A program made the position numbers and the translations under genes. This document shows positions 18,995 through 27,542 of a DNA stretch of 35,617 bases, one piece after another. Location: the NCBI GenBank assembly GCA_022340305.1, contig JAJDOF010000050.1, positions 1 through 35,617 of the forward strand, given 5' to 3'. Numbering within the stretch: position 1 is the first letter of the stretch; every line of letters starts with the position of its first letter. The stretch comes from Gammaproteobacteria bacterium (GTDB lineage Bacteria > Pseudomonadota > Gammaproteobacteria > GCA-001735895). The notes below the pieces were generated by a model. The model was not told where the DNA came from. It was given only the letters and a program-made list of their open reading frames with translations, and did not search any database.

Positions 18995-19993
18995 CTAGGC
19001 TTTGCGTTCGGTCGCAACCTGTGAGCGGTGGTTACGCGGCGAACTGCCGAAATGCTTGCGATAACAGGCGGTAAAATACGACTGGGTTTCAAAGCCGGTC
19101 GCAATGGAAATGTCGATAACGCTGCTATTGGTGTTGAGCAGCAATTGCTTGGCGTGCATCAGGCGCAGCGACAGGTAATATTGACTCGGTGTAAGGCCGC
19201 GATATTTGTGAAACAGGCGTTCGATCTGGCGCAACGATAACTTGCATTTGTCGGCGATCGCCGGCAGCGACAAGGGTACCTCGATATTATTTTCCATCAG
19301 GTTGATTACATCGATCAACCGGGGCGCGTTCATCGCCAGATCCATGCGATCGGCCATCTGCTGCGAATCGATCCCGGTACGGATGCGGTCATGCTGGAAC
19401 TGCTGCGAAATCTGCTGCGCCAGCTGGCGACCATACTGGTTTTCAATCAGTTTCAGCATCATATCAAGCGCCGCAATTCCCCCGGAACAGGTCATTCGGC
19501 GTTCATTTATCTCATAAAGGGTGAAGGCCACCTCGAGCAGCGGATACATTTCCTTGAATACCGGAATGTTTTCCCAGTGTATGGTGCAGCGACAACCATC
19601 CAGCAATCCTGCGCGCGCCAGGATAAAACTCCCCGAACTGGCGGAGCCCAGGCTGACTTTCTGTCGATCGAGGTTTTGCAGAATTTTGAGGGTAGCACCA
19701 TGATTGAAATGCTGCGCGGTGTTGGGCGCCACAATGATCAGGGATTTCAGGTCCCTGGCCATGTTCAGCGGCCGGGTCGGCACGGTGATGCCGCAGGAAG
19801 CGCCCACCGGTTCGGCATCGGGGGCAAAGTATTCCCAACGATACAGGTTTTTCTCCGACAGGCGGTTGGCCGCCCGTAAAGAATCGACAACGCAACTGAA
19901 TGGGATGATCGGATAACCGTCTATCAATAAGATGCCGATGGTTTCGGAATCGTTGCTTATGGCCGAACTCCTGCTTCGCTGGCGGCTTTTCAA
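18995..19993 (-). CDS. GlxA-type AraC-family regulator 1 (betaine/carnitine-regulator-like)
   Basis: Transcription factor with an N-terminal DJ-1/PfpI-like sensing domain (about residues 18-190; SLGSASSGSFILARAGLLDG in the nucleophile-elbow region) and a C-terminal AraC HTH domain (LSLPAIADKCKLSLRQIERLF and IDISIATGFETQSYFTACYRKHFG). This layout is shared by GbdR and CdhR, which control glycine betaine and carnitine catabolism. The frame is open to a TTG at 19993, but the only good ribosome site (AGGAG, 19968-19972) lies upstream of an ATA at 19958-19960. The other GlxA protein here starts MSDD where this one would read ISND, so the real start may be the ATA (321 residues). It is divergent from mttB and probably controls it. 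Confidence 0.85.
   Translation of the reverse strand: MKSRQRSRSSAISNDSETIGILLIDGYPIIPFSCVVDSLRAANRLSEKNLYRWEYFAPDAEPVGASCGITVPTRPLNMARDLKSLIIVAPNTAQHFNHGATLKILQNLDRQKVSLGSASSGSFILARAGLLDGCRCTIHWENIPVFKEMYPLLEVAFTLYEINERRMTCSGGIAALDMMLKLIENQYGRQLAQQISQQFQHDRIRTGIDSQQMADRMDLAMNAPRLIDVINLMENNIEVPLSLPAIADKCKLSLRQIERLFHKYRGLTPSQYYLSLRLMHAKQLLLNTNSSVIDISIATGFETQSYFTACYRKHFGSSPRNHRSQVATERKA
19958..19972 (-). promoter_or_regulatory. Ribosome site in front of a possible ATA start codon
   Basis: AGGAG (19968-19972, minus strand) lies 7 bases before ATA (19958-19960), inside the annotated GlxA-type regulator frame. The upstream TTG has no usable ribosome site. This points to ATA, possibly a mutated ATG, as the translation start. 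Confidence 0.4.
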
Positions 19994-20178
19994 GCCTTAT
20001 TCTAACGTATTCGCCGCAAACAATAACTATCGTCTTGCGCAAACGCTACAGGGGCTGGGCTAATCGAAAGCGAATGGCGCGGGCAAATAGTTCAGGGTCG
20101 CCCTTGGGTTAGCTCGCGATAACGGCTAAAACCATACTGGCTGATTAATCCGACTTTTCTGGATTTCGAGGACAGCTA

Positions 20179-21750
20179 ATGAGCCAAGAAGATCGATCGA
20201 CACACGGTAGGCGCGGGCGTGGACGCGGGGGGCGCGAGGAGCGCATTGCCGCGGGCAAAATCGTTACCAAAAGCGCCCCTTACGCAACGCGCAAGATCCC
20301 TTTTTTCGAGGTTCTCGACGAAGAGGGCCTGCAGATCATTGAACACAACGCGGACACGATCCTCGAAGAAATCGGTATCGAATTTCGCGATATGCCGGAG
20401 GCGCTCGACATACTCAAGCAGGGTGGTGCAGAAATCGACGGTGTTCGCGTTCGTTTCCCGCGCGGTCTGTGTCGTTCGATTATTCAGGCGTCTGCGCCTG
20501 CTGAATACACCCAGCATGCGCGCAATCCGGAGCGTAGTGTCCAGATTGGCGGCAAAAACACGGTCTTCGTGCCGGCCTATGGCAGCCCTTTTGTCTACGA
20601 CATCGACAAGGGCAGGCGTTATGCAACGCTCGAGGATTTTCAGAATTTCGTAAAACTCGCCTACGTCTCGCCGAGCATGCACCATTCCGGTGGCACCATT
20701 TGCGAACCGGTCGATGTCCCGGTCAACAAGCGCCATCTCGACATGGTGTACTCACATATCAAGTATTCCGACAAGGCCTTCATGGGATCGGTCACGGCAC
20801 CGGAGCGCGCGCAGGATACGGTCGAGATGATCAAGATTCTCGCCGGCGACGACTATATCGACCCGGCCACCGGCCGACCGCGCACTTACGCGACCAGCCT
20901 GATCAACGCCAATTCACCGATGACCTTCGACGATACCATGCTCGGAGCGGCCAAGGTTTATGCCGAGAACAACCAGGCCACCATCATCACGCCATTTATA
21001 CTCGCCGGCGCGATGTCGCCGGTGACGGTAGCCGGCACCGCCGCGCAAACGCTGGCCGAAGCGCTCGCCGGGATGACCTTCGTGCAACTGGTCAATCCAG
21101 GCGCACCGGTTATCTTCGGCAGCTTTGCCAGCTCGATGTCAATGCAATCGGGCGCACCTACTTTCGGCACGCCGGAACCGGCACTGGTGCTATACACCAT
21201 GGCCGCACTGGCGCGTCGCCTCGGTGTTCCCTTCCGCTCCGGCGGCGGCCTCTGTGGTTCCAAATTACCTGACGCACAGGCGGCTTACGAGGCAGCTGCC
21301 ACGTTGATGCCGGCGGTATTGGCCGGGGTTAATTTTGTGCTGCATACCGCGGGGTGGCTGGAAGGCGGTCTCGCCATGGGTTATGAGAAATTCGTGATGG
21401 ATACCGACCAGGCAGCGATGATGTCGATCCTGATGGGCGGTGTCGACCTCTCCGAAAATGGCCAGGCGATGGATGCCATTCGAGAGGTCGGACCGGGAGT
21501 TCACTTCCTTGGTTGTAATCACACGCAGAACAACTTCAAGACCGCGTTTTACCGCTCGCCGATTACCGACAACAACAGCTACGAACAGTGGCAATCGGAA
21601 GGTAGTCTCGACCATGCACAGCGTTGCAATGTGCGCTACAAGAAACTGCTCGCAGAATACGTGGCGCCGCCCATCGATCCGGCCATCGACGAAGCCCTGC
21701 TGGCCTACATACAGCAGCGCAAATCCTCCATGCCCGATTCAATGGTTTAG
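20179..21750 (+). CDS. mttB: MttB-family (non-pyrrolysine) quaternary-amine:corrinoid methyltransferase
   Basis: 523-residue TIM-barrel methyltransferase of the trimethylamine methyltransferase family. The full frame has no internal TAG, so it belongs to the non-pyrrolysine branch, whose characterised members (MtgB, MtpB, MtcB) demethylate glycine betaine, proline betaine or carnitine. It would transfer one methyl to the Co(I) corrinoid protein encoded at 28969-29676. Recognisable segments include SGGTICEPVDVP, INANSPMTFDDTM, PFILAGAMSPVTVAGT and RSGGGLCGSKLPDAQAAYE. The N-terminus has an Arg/Gly-rich tail (seven Arg between residues 6 and 22). A GAGGA ribosome site (20168-20172) fixes the ATG. 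It is flanked by two GlxA-type regulators and followed by REP-like repeats; the stop is TAG directly followed by TAA. The substrate is inferred, not read. Confidence 0.9.
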   Translation: MSQEDRSTHGRRGRGRGGREERIAAGKIVTKSAPYATRKIPFFEVLDEEGLQIIEHNADTILEEIGIEFRDMPEALDILKQGGAEIDGVRVRFPRGLCRSIIQASAPAEYTQHARNPERSVQIGGKNTVFVPAYGSPFVYDIDKGRRYATLEDFQNFVKLAYVSPSMHHSGGTICEPVDVPVNKRHLDMVYSHIKYSDKAFMGSVTAPERAQDTVEMIKILAGDDYIDPATGRPRTYATSLINANSPMTFDDTMLGAAKVYAENNQATIITPFILAGAMSPVTVAGTAAQTLAEALAGMTFVQLVNPGAPVIFGSFASSMSMQSGAPTFGTPEPALVLYTMAALARRLGVPFRSGGGLCGSKLPDAQAAYEAAATLMPAVLAGVNFVLHTAGWLEGGLAMGYEKFVMDTDQAAMMSILMGGVDLSENGQAMDAIREVGPGVHFLGCNHTQNNFKTAFYRSPITDNNSYEQWQSEGSLDHAQRCNVRYKKLLAEYVAPPIDPAIDEALLAYIQQRKSSMPDSMV

Positions 21751-21786
21751 TAATTTGGGTGCGCAGCACCCCACCCCAAAAAAGTC

Positions 21787-21806
21787 ATCCCCGCGCAAGC
21801 GGGGAT
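21787..21806. terminator. Hairpin of REP type after mttB
   Basis: ATCCCCGC, loop GCAA, GCGGGGAT: a perfect 8-bp stem closed by a GNRA-type tetraloop, 36 bases past the mttB stop. No T-run follows, so it may protect the mRNA 3' end rather than be a classic intrinsic terminator. Confidence 0.5.
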
Positions 21807-21882
21807 CTCGCATCACACCCACCCCACAATTTTACCGCAACAATAAAGTCTTCCCCGACCGCGGGCACCCCGCCCCAAAAAA

Positions 21883-21923
21883 GTCATCCCCCGATGCGTC
21901 GGACCTGCGCAAGCGGGGATGAC
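21883..21923. repeat. Second REP-like palindrome with 9-bp stem
   Basis: GTCATCCCC (21883-21891) pairs with GGGGATGAC (21915-21923). The interior contains CGATGCGTCG and a copy of the GCGCAAGC loop segment, which suggests insertion of sequence into the loop of a copy like that at 21787-21806. Confidence 0.55.
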
Positions 21924-22269
21924 TGCCATGGATGGCAGGAATGCGGTAGGGCCGCCGGGAGCGGTCCCTGCCTCGCAAACGGCCTTCAATAGCAACAAAC
22001 AAAGTGCCACAGATCGCGTCCCCCATGCAAGATTCCGATACGCCCAGGATTCGGATACGTCGGATCGCTGCTGACGCGGGAATGACCTGGCTTTGAGTGA
22101 TCCCCGCGAAAACGGCCTTCCGAGGTCTCGGCATGATGAAAGTTGACAATACTTCTCCTGCTCCCGCCCACTTAAAAATATCGTGCATTGACGTAGTTTA
22201 GCGACTAGTATTCTGGCGGATTGGACCCAGGTGCAACACTCCAGCCTGCATTTCGCTACAATCGGACCT

Positions 22270-23274
22270 ATGAGCGACGATAAATCCACGACGAAACCCG
22301 AGCACTTTGGATTTCTTCAGGTTCCCAATTATTCGATGATTGCGTTTACGTCAGCTGTCGAACCATTACGCATGGCTAATCGAAACGCTGGCAAGGACCT
22401 CTATCGGTGGAGCATTTACACCATCGATGGTTTACCCGAAAAAGCCAGTAACGGTCTCGAAATCACGCCCGACAACAGTATCGAAAATGCCAATGACGTC
22501 AGCACCTTGCTGGTCTGTGGCGGCGCCGATATCGCCGAAGCCTGGTCGCGGCAATTGCAGTTGATATTGCGGCGCATCGCCAAGCGCAACAATGTCCGGC
22601 TCGGGGCATTGTGCACCGGCAGTTACCTGCTGGCGCGTGCCGGCTTGCTGGATGGTTATAAATGCACCATTCACTGGGAAAACATTGCCAGCCTGCGCGA
22701 GGATTTTCCCGCGGTACGCGTCTGCGATGACCTGTTCCTGATCGACCGTGATCGCATTACCAGCGCTGGCGGACAGGCGTCGATGGATATGATGCTGAAA
22801 TTGATCAGCGATCGACACGGCAGCAAACTGGTCACGCACATATCAGAACAATTCATGTGCGAGCGAATACGCAGTTCGGATGACCGCCAACGCATACCGT
22901 TGCACCTGGCGCTGGGATCGAATCAACCCAAGTTGACCGAGGCGGTAACCCTGATGGAAACCAATATCGAAGAACCCATTAGCCTCGATGAGTTATCCAA
23001 CTATGTGGGAATTTCGCGGCGCCAGCTTGAACGCCTGTTTCAAAAACACCTGAATTGCGTGCCGACGCGCTACTACCTGAATCTGCGTCTCAATCGCGCG
23101 CGCCTGTTATTACTGCAAACCAGCAAGTCCATCGTCGATATCGCACTCGCTTGCGGCTTCATCTCGGCACCGCATTTCAGCAAATGTTATCGCGATCTAT
23201 TCGGCATCCCACCGCGCGACGAACGCCGCAAGTTGCAGCAGAAATCTGCCAGCGAGGAAGCCGGTCTCAGCTAG
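22270..23274 (+). CDS. GlxA-type AraC-family regulator 2
   Basis: 334 residues from the ATG at 22270 (MSDDKSTT); a GTG at 22231 would add 13 residues without a good ribosome site. It has the same layout as regulator 1: a DJ-1/PfpI domain with RLGALCTGSYLLARAGLLDG and KCTIHWENIASL, then an AraC domain with ISLDELSNYVGISRRQLERL and IVDIALACGFISAPHFSKCY. It is clearly a paralogue of the protein at 18995-19993, and such proteins (GbdR, CdhR) activate betaine or carnitine catabolism. It lies between mttB and the corrinoid operon, converging with the latter, so it is a candidate activator for one or both. Confidence 0.87.
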   Translation: MSDDKSTTKPEHFGFLQVPNYSMIAFTSAVEPLRMANRNAGKDLYRWSIYTIDGLPEKASNGLEITPDNSIENANDVSTLLVCGGADIAEAWSRQLQLILRRIAKRNNVRLGALCTGSYLLARAGLLDGYKCTIHWENIASLREDFPAVRVCDDLFLIDRDRITSAGGQASMDMMLKLISDRHGSKLVTHISEQFMCERIRSSDDRQRIPLHLALGSNQPKLTEAVTLMETNIEEPISLDELSNYVGISRRQLERLFQKHLNCVPTRYYLNLRLNRARLLLLQTSKSIVDIALACGFISAPHFSKCYRDLFGIPPRDERRKLQQKSASEEAGLS

Positions 23275-23513
23275 CCTACATATTGCATTGGAACGCCGAT
23301 TTGCAGCGTCAATTATCGCCCACAGCAATTTTGAGCACGGGCGAGCGCAGGAGCGGAGAAGACGAGGCTCAGGCGTAGCGGGACAAGTCAGGGCAGGAAC
23401 TGCGCCCGGCTGAGTACTAACCCGTTTTTTGGTTTTACCGATAGAGTCGTCAATTCATACCGAACATGAAATGGTTTTCCCAAGGCCTGAGACCGGCCGG
23501 GGCAATATGTGGG

Positions 23514-25565
23514 CTAGGTACGACTGCGCCGCCGGCGCGATGATCGCCGGTTACGATCATCACCAAGGTTGATTTCTGCCTTGGGCTTGGTTGCCGGCAA
23601 GGTTACAAATTTGGCCAGTTCTTCGAAACGATCGGTCTTGTGCGGTATCGCCATGGCGTCGATAAAATACTCCTGAAATTTGGGTTCGAGCGCAGTTTCG
23701 ATCTTTTCCACCTTGGGTAGAATCTCACTGATTTCACGGCGCGATGGAAAATTCAGCAACGCGATGCGAGCGCCGGTGCCGGCGGCATTGCCGACCGAAC
23801 CAACCTTGTCGAGATTACAATCGGGGATCATACCAAGCACCATCGCATACTTGACATCGATATGGCTGCCAAAGGCGCCTGCCAGGCCGATGCGGTCGAC
23901 TTTTTCTATGCCCATGTAATCGAGTAACAGGCGGGTTCCCGCATGCAGGGCGGCCTTGCCCAGCTGGATCGCGCGCACATCGTTCTGGGTAATTCGAATC
24001 GAACGATCACCTTCCCGAATGACATAGGAATAGGTGCGCCCGTCGACGACAATACGATCGGTTGACTTGCCAACGATCGGTCCGATGACGCCATCTTCAT
24101 CGATGACACCGGATAAATACATCTCCGCGATTACTTCGATGATACCCGAACCACAAATACCACTAACACCGACGCGCGCACTCTTTTCGGCAAACTCCGG
24201 GTCATCGGACCAGACGTCGCAGCCGATGACACGAAAGCGTGGTTCCAGGGTTTCCGGATCGATGCGTACTCGCTCGATGGCGCCCGGTGCGGCGCGTTGA
24301 CCCGAGCTGATTTGCGCTCCTTCGAAGGCAGGCCCGGTCGGACTCGATGCGGCCAGCAGGCGGTTACGATTGCCGAGCACGATTTCAGCATTGGTGCCGA
24401 CATCGACCAGCAACACGTATTCTTCGGCGAGGTCCGGGCGCTCCGATAGAATCACCCCCGCGGTATCGGCACCGATGTGGCCTGCGATACAGGGCAAGGT
24501 GCAGACGCGGGCTTCGGCGTGTAACTCGATACCGATATCGGCGGCACGGATAACCTGCATCTGATCGGTCGTCAGCGTAAACGGCGCGGTGCCCAACGGG
24601 GTGGGATCTATGCCGAGAAACAGGTGGTGCATGATCGGGTTGGCCACCACAGTCATGTCGAGGATGTCTTCGAGCTGTATGCCGGCTTTTTTGACGGCCC
24701 GCCGGGCGAGCTGGTTAAAAGCTTCACGCACCACCTGCGTCATCGCCACATCGCCACCTTCGTTCATCATCACGTAAGATACGCGGCTCATCAAATCCTC
24801 ACCAAAACGGATTTGTGGATTCATGGTGTCGGCAGTGGCGACGACCTCACCGGTTCTCAGGTTGCACAACTGTGCGGCGATCGTCGTCGAGCCGAGATCG
24901 ACGGCGAGGCCGTAAGCCTCCGCCTTGACGCCTGGCCAGATTCCGATAATCTGCTGAAACTGGTAAACCGCAACGGTAATCTGGCGCTTTCCCTTGACCA
25001 ACGCGGGTTGCAACAAGCGCAGTTGCGTCATCTCGCAATCCATCACCGGCAGATCAAACTCGCTGACCAGGGCCTGCTGCATGCGACGCTTGTCCGACAG
25101 AGGTGAGTGCATATCGGGCTCGGGCAGAGTGACCGTGTACAGGTGCAGTGCCGGTTGCACCTGTATATCGTAAGCGGTGATCGCCTTGGCAATATGCTGT
25201 TTGTGCTGCTGGCTTTCCTCGGGTACATCAACGACCAGGTCACCCAGAATACGTGCATTACAACCCAGTCGGCGGCCATCCTTGAGTCGATTTTTCGACT
25301 GTTGCATCAGCTCGGTCGCACTCAGTTCAGAGAGGTTTTCCCGTCTCGAAACGATACCGTGTTTGGCGAATTCGCCTTGTTGCGGCAGGACCTGGCACTT
25401 GCGACACTTGCCCTGTCCGCCACAGATGGACTCCAGGTCGACGCCGAGTCGCTGCGCCGCCTGTAGCACGGTAGTACCAATCGGCACCCGGCCACGCAGG
25501 CCAGATGGCATGAACAGCACGCTGGCCTCTTCCACGGTGGTTGTTTGCGTATCCAAAACAGCCAC
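23514..25565 (-). CDS. DUF4445 corrinoid activation protein (ferredoxin plus ASKHA ATPase, RamA/RACo-like)
   Basis: 683 residues. The N-terminal plant-type [2Fe-2S] ferredoxin domain has C48, C54, C57 and C102 (CGGQGKCRKC and a later LGC). A linker domain and the DUF4445 actin-like ATPase follow, with AVDLGSTTIAAQL near residue 219, VDVGTNAEIVLGN and GLAGAFGSHID. Such proteins use ATP and a low-potential electron to return inactive Co(II) corrinoid to Co(I). The start is GTG (25563-25565), whose first base is the last base of the preceding gene's TAG, so translation is coupled. The C-terminus ends in an Arg-rich tail (eight Arg in the last 15 residues) not needed for either domain. It is the last gene of the seven-gene operon. 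Confidence 0.9.
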   Translation of the reverse strand: MAVLDTQTTTVEEASVLFMPSGLRGRVPIGTTVLQAAQRLGVDLESICGGQGKCRKCQVLPQQGEFAKHGIVSRRENLSELSATELMQQSKNRLKDGRRLGCNARILGDLVVDVPEESQQHKQHIAKAITAYDIQVQPALHLYTVTLPEPDMHSPLSDKRRMQQALVSEFDLPVMDCEMTQLRLLQPALVKGKRQITVAVYQFQQIIGIWPGVKAEAYGLAVDLGSTTIAAQLCNLRTGEVVATADTMNPQIRFGEDLMSRVSYVMMNEGGDVAMTQVVREAFNQLARRAVKKAGIQLEDILDMTVVANPIMHHLFLGIDPTPLGTAPFTLTTDQMQVIRAADIGIELHAEARVCTLPCIAGHIGADTAGVILSERPDLAEEYVLLVDVGTNAEIVLGNRNRLLAASSPTGPAFEGAQISSGQRAAPGAIERVRIDPETLEPRFRVIGCDVWSDDPEFAEKSARVGVSGICGSGIIEVIAEMYLSGVIDEDGVIGPIVGKSTDRIVVDGRTYSYVIREGDRSIRITQNDVRAIQLGKAALHAGTRLLLDYMGIEKVDRIGLAGAFGSHIDVKYAMVLGMIPDCNLDKVGSVGNAAGTGARIALLNFPSRREISEILPKVEKIETALEPKFQEYFIDAMAIPHKTDRFEELAKFVTLPATKPKAEINLGDDRNRRSSRRRRSRT

Positions 25566-26476
25566 TAGGCAGCGGGACGGCGACGACGGCCGGCACGTCT
25601 TCCGGTACCGCGAACGATCGCCCCTTCCGCTGCCGGTTCACGAAATTGCCTGATCCAACGCCCACAGTCGGGGTCCTTGCCCAGCATAACGTCCGCGCCA
25701 AGGCTTGCCGCGACGACCTCGGCATGCAACGGATTGGTAATCGCCGAGGTCATTCCCGCCTGGATCGCCATGCTGATGAAAGCGCCGTTGAAACCATTTC
25801 GGTTGGGCAGGCCGAAACTGACATTGGACGCACCGCAGGTGGTGTTCACCTTGAGCTCGGTACGCAGCCGATGAATCAGCCTGAGCACTTCACGCCCGGC
25901 ACTGTTGATCGCGCCAATCGGCATAACCAGCGGATCCACGACCACGTCACAAGCAGGAATTCCATAGTCGGAAGCACGATTTACGATCTTTTGGGCAACC
26001 TTGAAACGCACGTCGATATCTTCGGAAATGCCGGTTTCATCGTTCGAAATCGCGACCACTGCGGCTCCGTATTTCTTAACCAGCGGTAACACACGATCGA
26101 GGCTTTCATCCTCTCCGGTCACCGAATTGACCAGCGCTTTGCCCCGGTAAACCACAAGCCCGGCTTCGAGGGCATCGATAATTGAAGAATCGATACTGAG
26201 CGGCACGTCGGTCAGGCTTTGCACCAGCTGAATCGCCTCGGCCAGGATGCGCGGTTCATCCGCAAGCGGAATGCCGGCATTCACATCGAGCATGTGGGCG
26301 CCCGCCGCAACCTGCGCGAGCGCGTCGCTTTGCACGCGACTGTAATCGCCGACCTTCATTTCCTCGGCCATGATCTTGCGCCCGGTGGGATTGATGCGTT
26401 CACCAATCAACACGAAGGGGCGTTCAAAGCCGATGACTAATTCTCTGGTGGCAGAACTGACAACCGTTTCGGTCAT
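25565..26476 (-). CDS. Methylcorrinoid:tetrahydrofolate methyltransferase (pterin-binding, MtgA-like)
   Basis: 303-residue pterin-binding TIM barrel like MtgA, AcsE and the MetH folate domain, which moves a methyl group between corrinoid protein and tetrahydrofolate. Pterin-site motifs are visible: IGERINPTGRK (24-34), MLDVNAG (62-68), LSIDSS near 93-98, NSVTGE near 117-122, and the C-terminal GASNVSFGLPNRN (about 220-232). In this context the direction is probably methyl-Co(III) to THF, giving methyl-THF for MetF. A strong GAGGAG ribosome site lies 6 bases before the ATG. After the barrel, the last 17 residues carry seven Arg. Its TAG overlaps the GTG of the reactivase gene. Confidence 0.9.
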   Translation of the reverse strand: MTETVVSSATRELVIGFERPFVLIGERINPTGRKIMAEEMKVGDYSRVQSDALAQVAAGAHMLDVNAGIPLADEPRILAEAIQLVQSLTDVPLSIDSSIIDALEAGLVVYRGKALVNSVTGEDESLDRVLPLVKKYGAAVVAISNDETGISEDIDVRFKVAQKIVNRASDYGIPACDVVVDPLVMPIGAINSAGREVLRLIHRLRTELKVNTTCGASNVSFGLPNRNGFNGAFISMAIQAGMTSAITNPLHAEVVAASLGADVMLGKDPDCGRWIRQFREPAAEGAIVRGTGRRAGRRRRPAA

Positions 26477-26498
26477 AGCTAACTCCTCAAATTTTCTT

Positions 26499-26527
26499 TA
26501 TATAAAATATCAAAAAACCAGTTTCAA
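26499..26527 (-). promoter_or_regulatory. Possible internal promoter before the THF methyltransferase gene
   Basis: In the 58-base AT-rich gap between metF and the methyltransferase gene, the minus strand shows TTGAAA (26522-26527), a 17-base spacer and TATATA (26499-26504). This could drive the last two operon genes separately. AT-richness alone could also produce the match. Confidence 0.35.
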
Positions 26528-26534
26528 TACTGTA

Positions 26535-27542
26535 TCAGGCATGACTGGACTGCACATCACATCCCGGATACCAGGGTACTCGACCTGCCAGCACACCCGA
26601 CTGTTGAATAATTTCGCCGACCGCCGCTTCCTGGCGGTACGCCATCACGTGCACACCGCTGACGCCCTCGATCTCGCGAATCTGCTGTATCAACTCAACA
26701 CATATCTTGCGGCCTTCGAGTTTTGCATCACTGGCACCTTCCAGGCGTTTGATAATGGCATCGGGAATATTGATGCCGGGGACATTGTTACGAATCCACA
26801 GCGCGGTGCGCGCCGATGCCAGCGGGCCTACGCCCGGTATCACGAAACACTGCTCGAGCAGGCCGAGATCACGCGCTTTGGCCATGAATTCCCGCAGCTG
26901 TTCGATATCGAAGATGTACTGGGTCTGGATGAACTGGGCACCCGCGGCAATTTTCTTGGCGAGCCGATACGGACGAAAATCGATGGGCGGTGCGCTGGGG
27001 TTTTCAGCCGCACCGAGAAATACCTGCGGCGCTGAGGTAATCGGACGGCCGCTCAGAAAACGCGATTCGTCGCGCATGATGCGAATGGTTTCAAGCAGCG
27101 ACATACTGTCCAGATCGAATACCGGCTTGGCCTCTGGATGGTCGCCCACCTGGACGCCGTCGCCGCTCAGGCAAAGGATGTTGGATACCCCCATGGCAGC
27201 CGCGCCCAGCACATCTCCCTGGATGGCGATGCGATTCTTGTCACGACAGGAAATCTGCAGCACCGGGGAGTAGCCGACATTGGTGAGCAGTGCGCACATT
27301 GCAACACTCGACATATGGCAATGCGCGCCCGAACCGTCGGTCGCGTTCATGCCATCGACATAGCCATCGAACATCCGTGCGCGCTCGTACACGTCCTGGG
27401 CGAGTGCCGAATCCGGCGGCGCGAGTTCCGCGGTGACCACGAAATGGCCGGCGCGTAATACGCGCTCGAGCCGACCGGTTGAGCTGTGGCCTTCCAGTTG
27501 CGGCATCGGGCTGCCCGCTGACTGCTCGAAGGGTGCCATCAT
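26535..27542 (-). CDS. metF: Methylenetetrahydrofolate reductase
   Basis: MetF-family flavoprotein TIM barrel interconverting methyl-THF and methylene-THF. FVVTAELAPP carries the conserved catalytic-region Glu. DGMNATDGSGA, ISCRDKNRIAIQGDVLGAAAMG, CLSGDGV (the flavin and folate face) and AGAQFIQTQYIFD are all present. I start at the ATG 27540-27542, which overlaps the preceding TGA (ATGATG), with a GAGG ribosome site upstream; a start at 27539 is equally possible. The frame to 27596 is not needed. Pairing with a MetV-like gene and an operon that makes methyl-THF suggests it runs in the oxidative direction here, to feed methylene-THF into C1 oxidation. This operonic copy is probably not the biosynthetic MetF. 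Confidence 0.9.
   Translation of the reverse strand: MMAPFEQSAGSPMPQLEGHSSTGRLERVLRAGHFVVTAELAPPDSALAQDVYERARMFDGYVDGMNATDGSGAHCHMSSVAMCALLTNVGYSPVLQISCRDKNRIAIQGDVLGAAAMGVSNILCLSGDGVQVGDHPEAKPVFDLDSMSLLETIRIMRDESRFLSGRPITSAPQVFLGAAENPSAPPIDFRPYRLAKKIAAGAQFIQTQYIFDIEQLREFMAKARDLGLLEQCFVIPGVGPLASARTALWIRNNVPGINIPDAIIKRLEGASDAKLEGRKICVELIQQIREIEGVSGVHVMAYRQEAAVGEIIQQSGVLAGRVPWYPGCDVQSSHA

Larger units (their letters stand above)
21751..22269. repeat. Intergenic region with REP-like palindromic elements
   Basis: 519 bases between mttB and the second regulator hold a mosaic of short repeats and no gene. CCCCAAAAAAGTCATCCCC occurs near 21774-21792 and again near 21874-21891. GCGCAAGCGGGGAT occurs at 21793-21806 and 21907-21920. 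AAACGGCCTTC occurs near 21978 and 22110. Such ATCCCCGC-loop-GCGGGGAT elements are common extragenic palindromes in proteobacteria. The right end (about 22140-22269) should carry the promoter of the regulator gene. Confidence 0.7.

Noticed and set aside
21748..21753. mttB ends in TAG followed by TAA, which raised the idea of pyrrolysine read-through as in methanogen MttB.
   Set aside because: The frame contains no internal TAG, and read-through would add one residue only before TAA. The gene is already full length for the non-pyrrolysine branch.
21781..21923. Repeated palindromes considered as a CRISPR array.
   Set aside because: Copies are unequal, differ in length and have no regular spacers; no cas gene is nearby. 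REP-like elements explain them.
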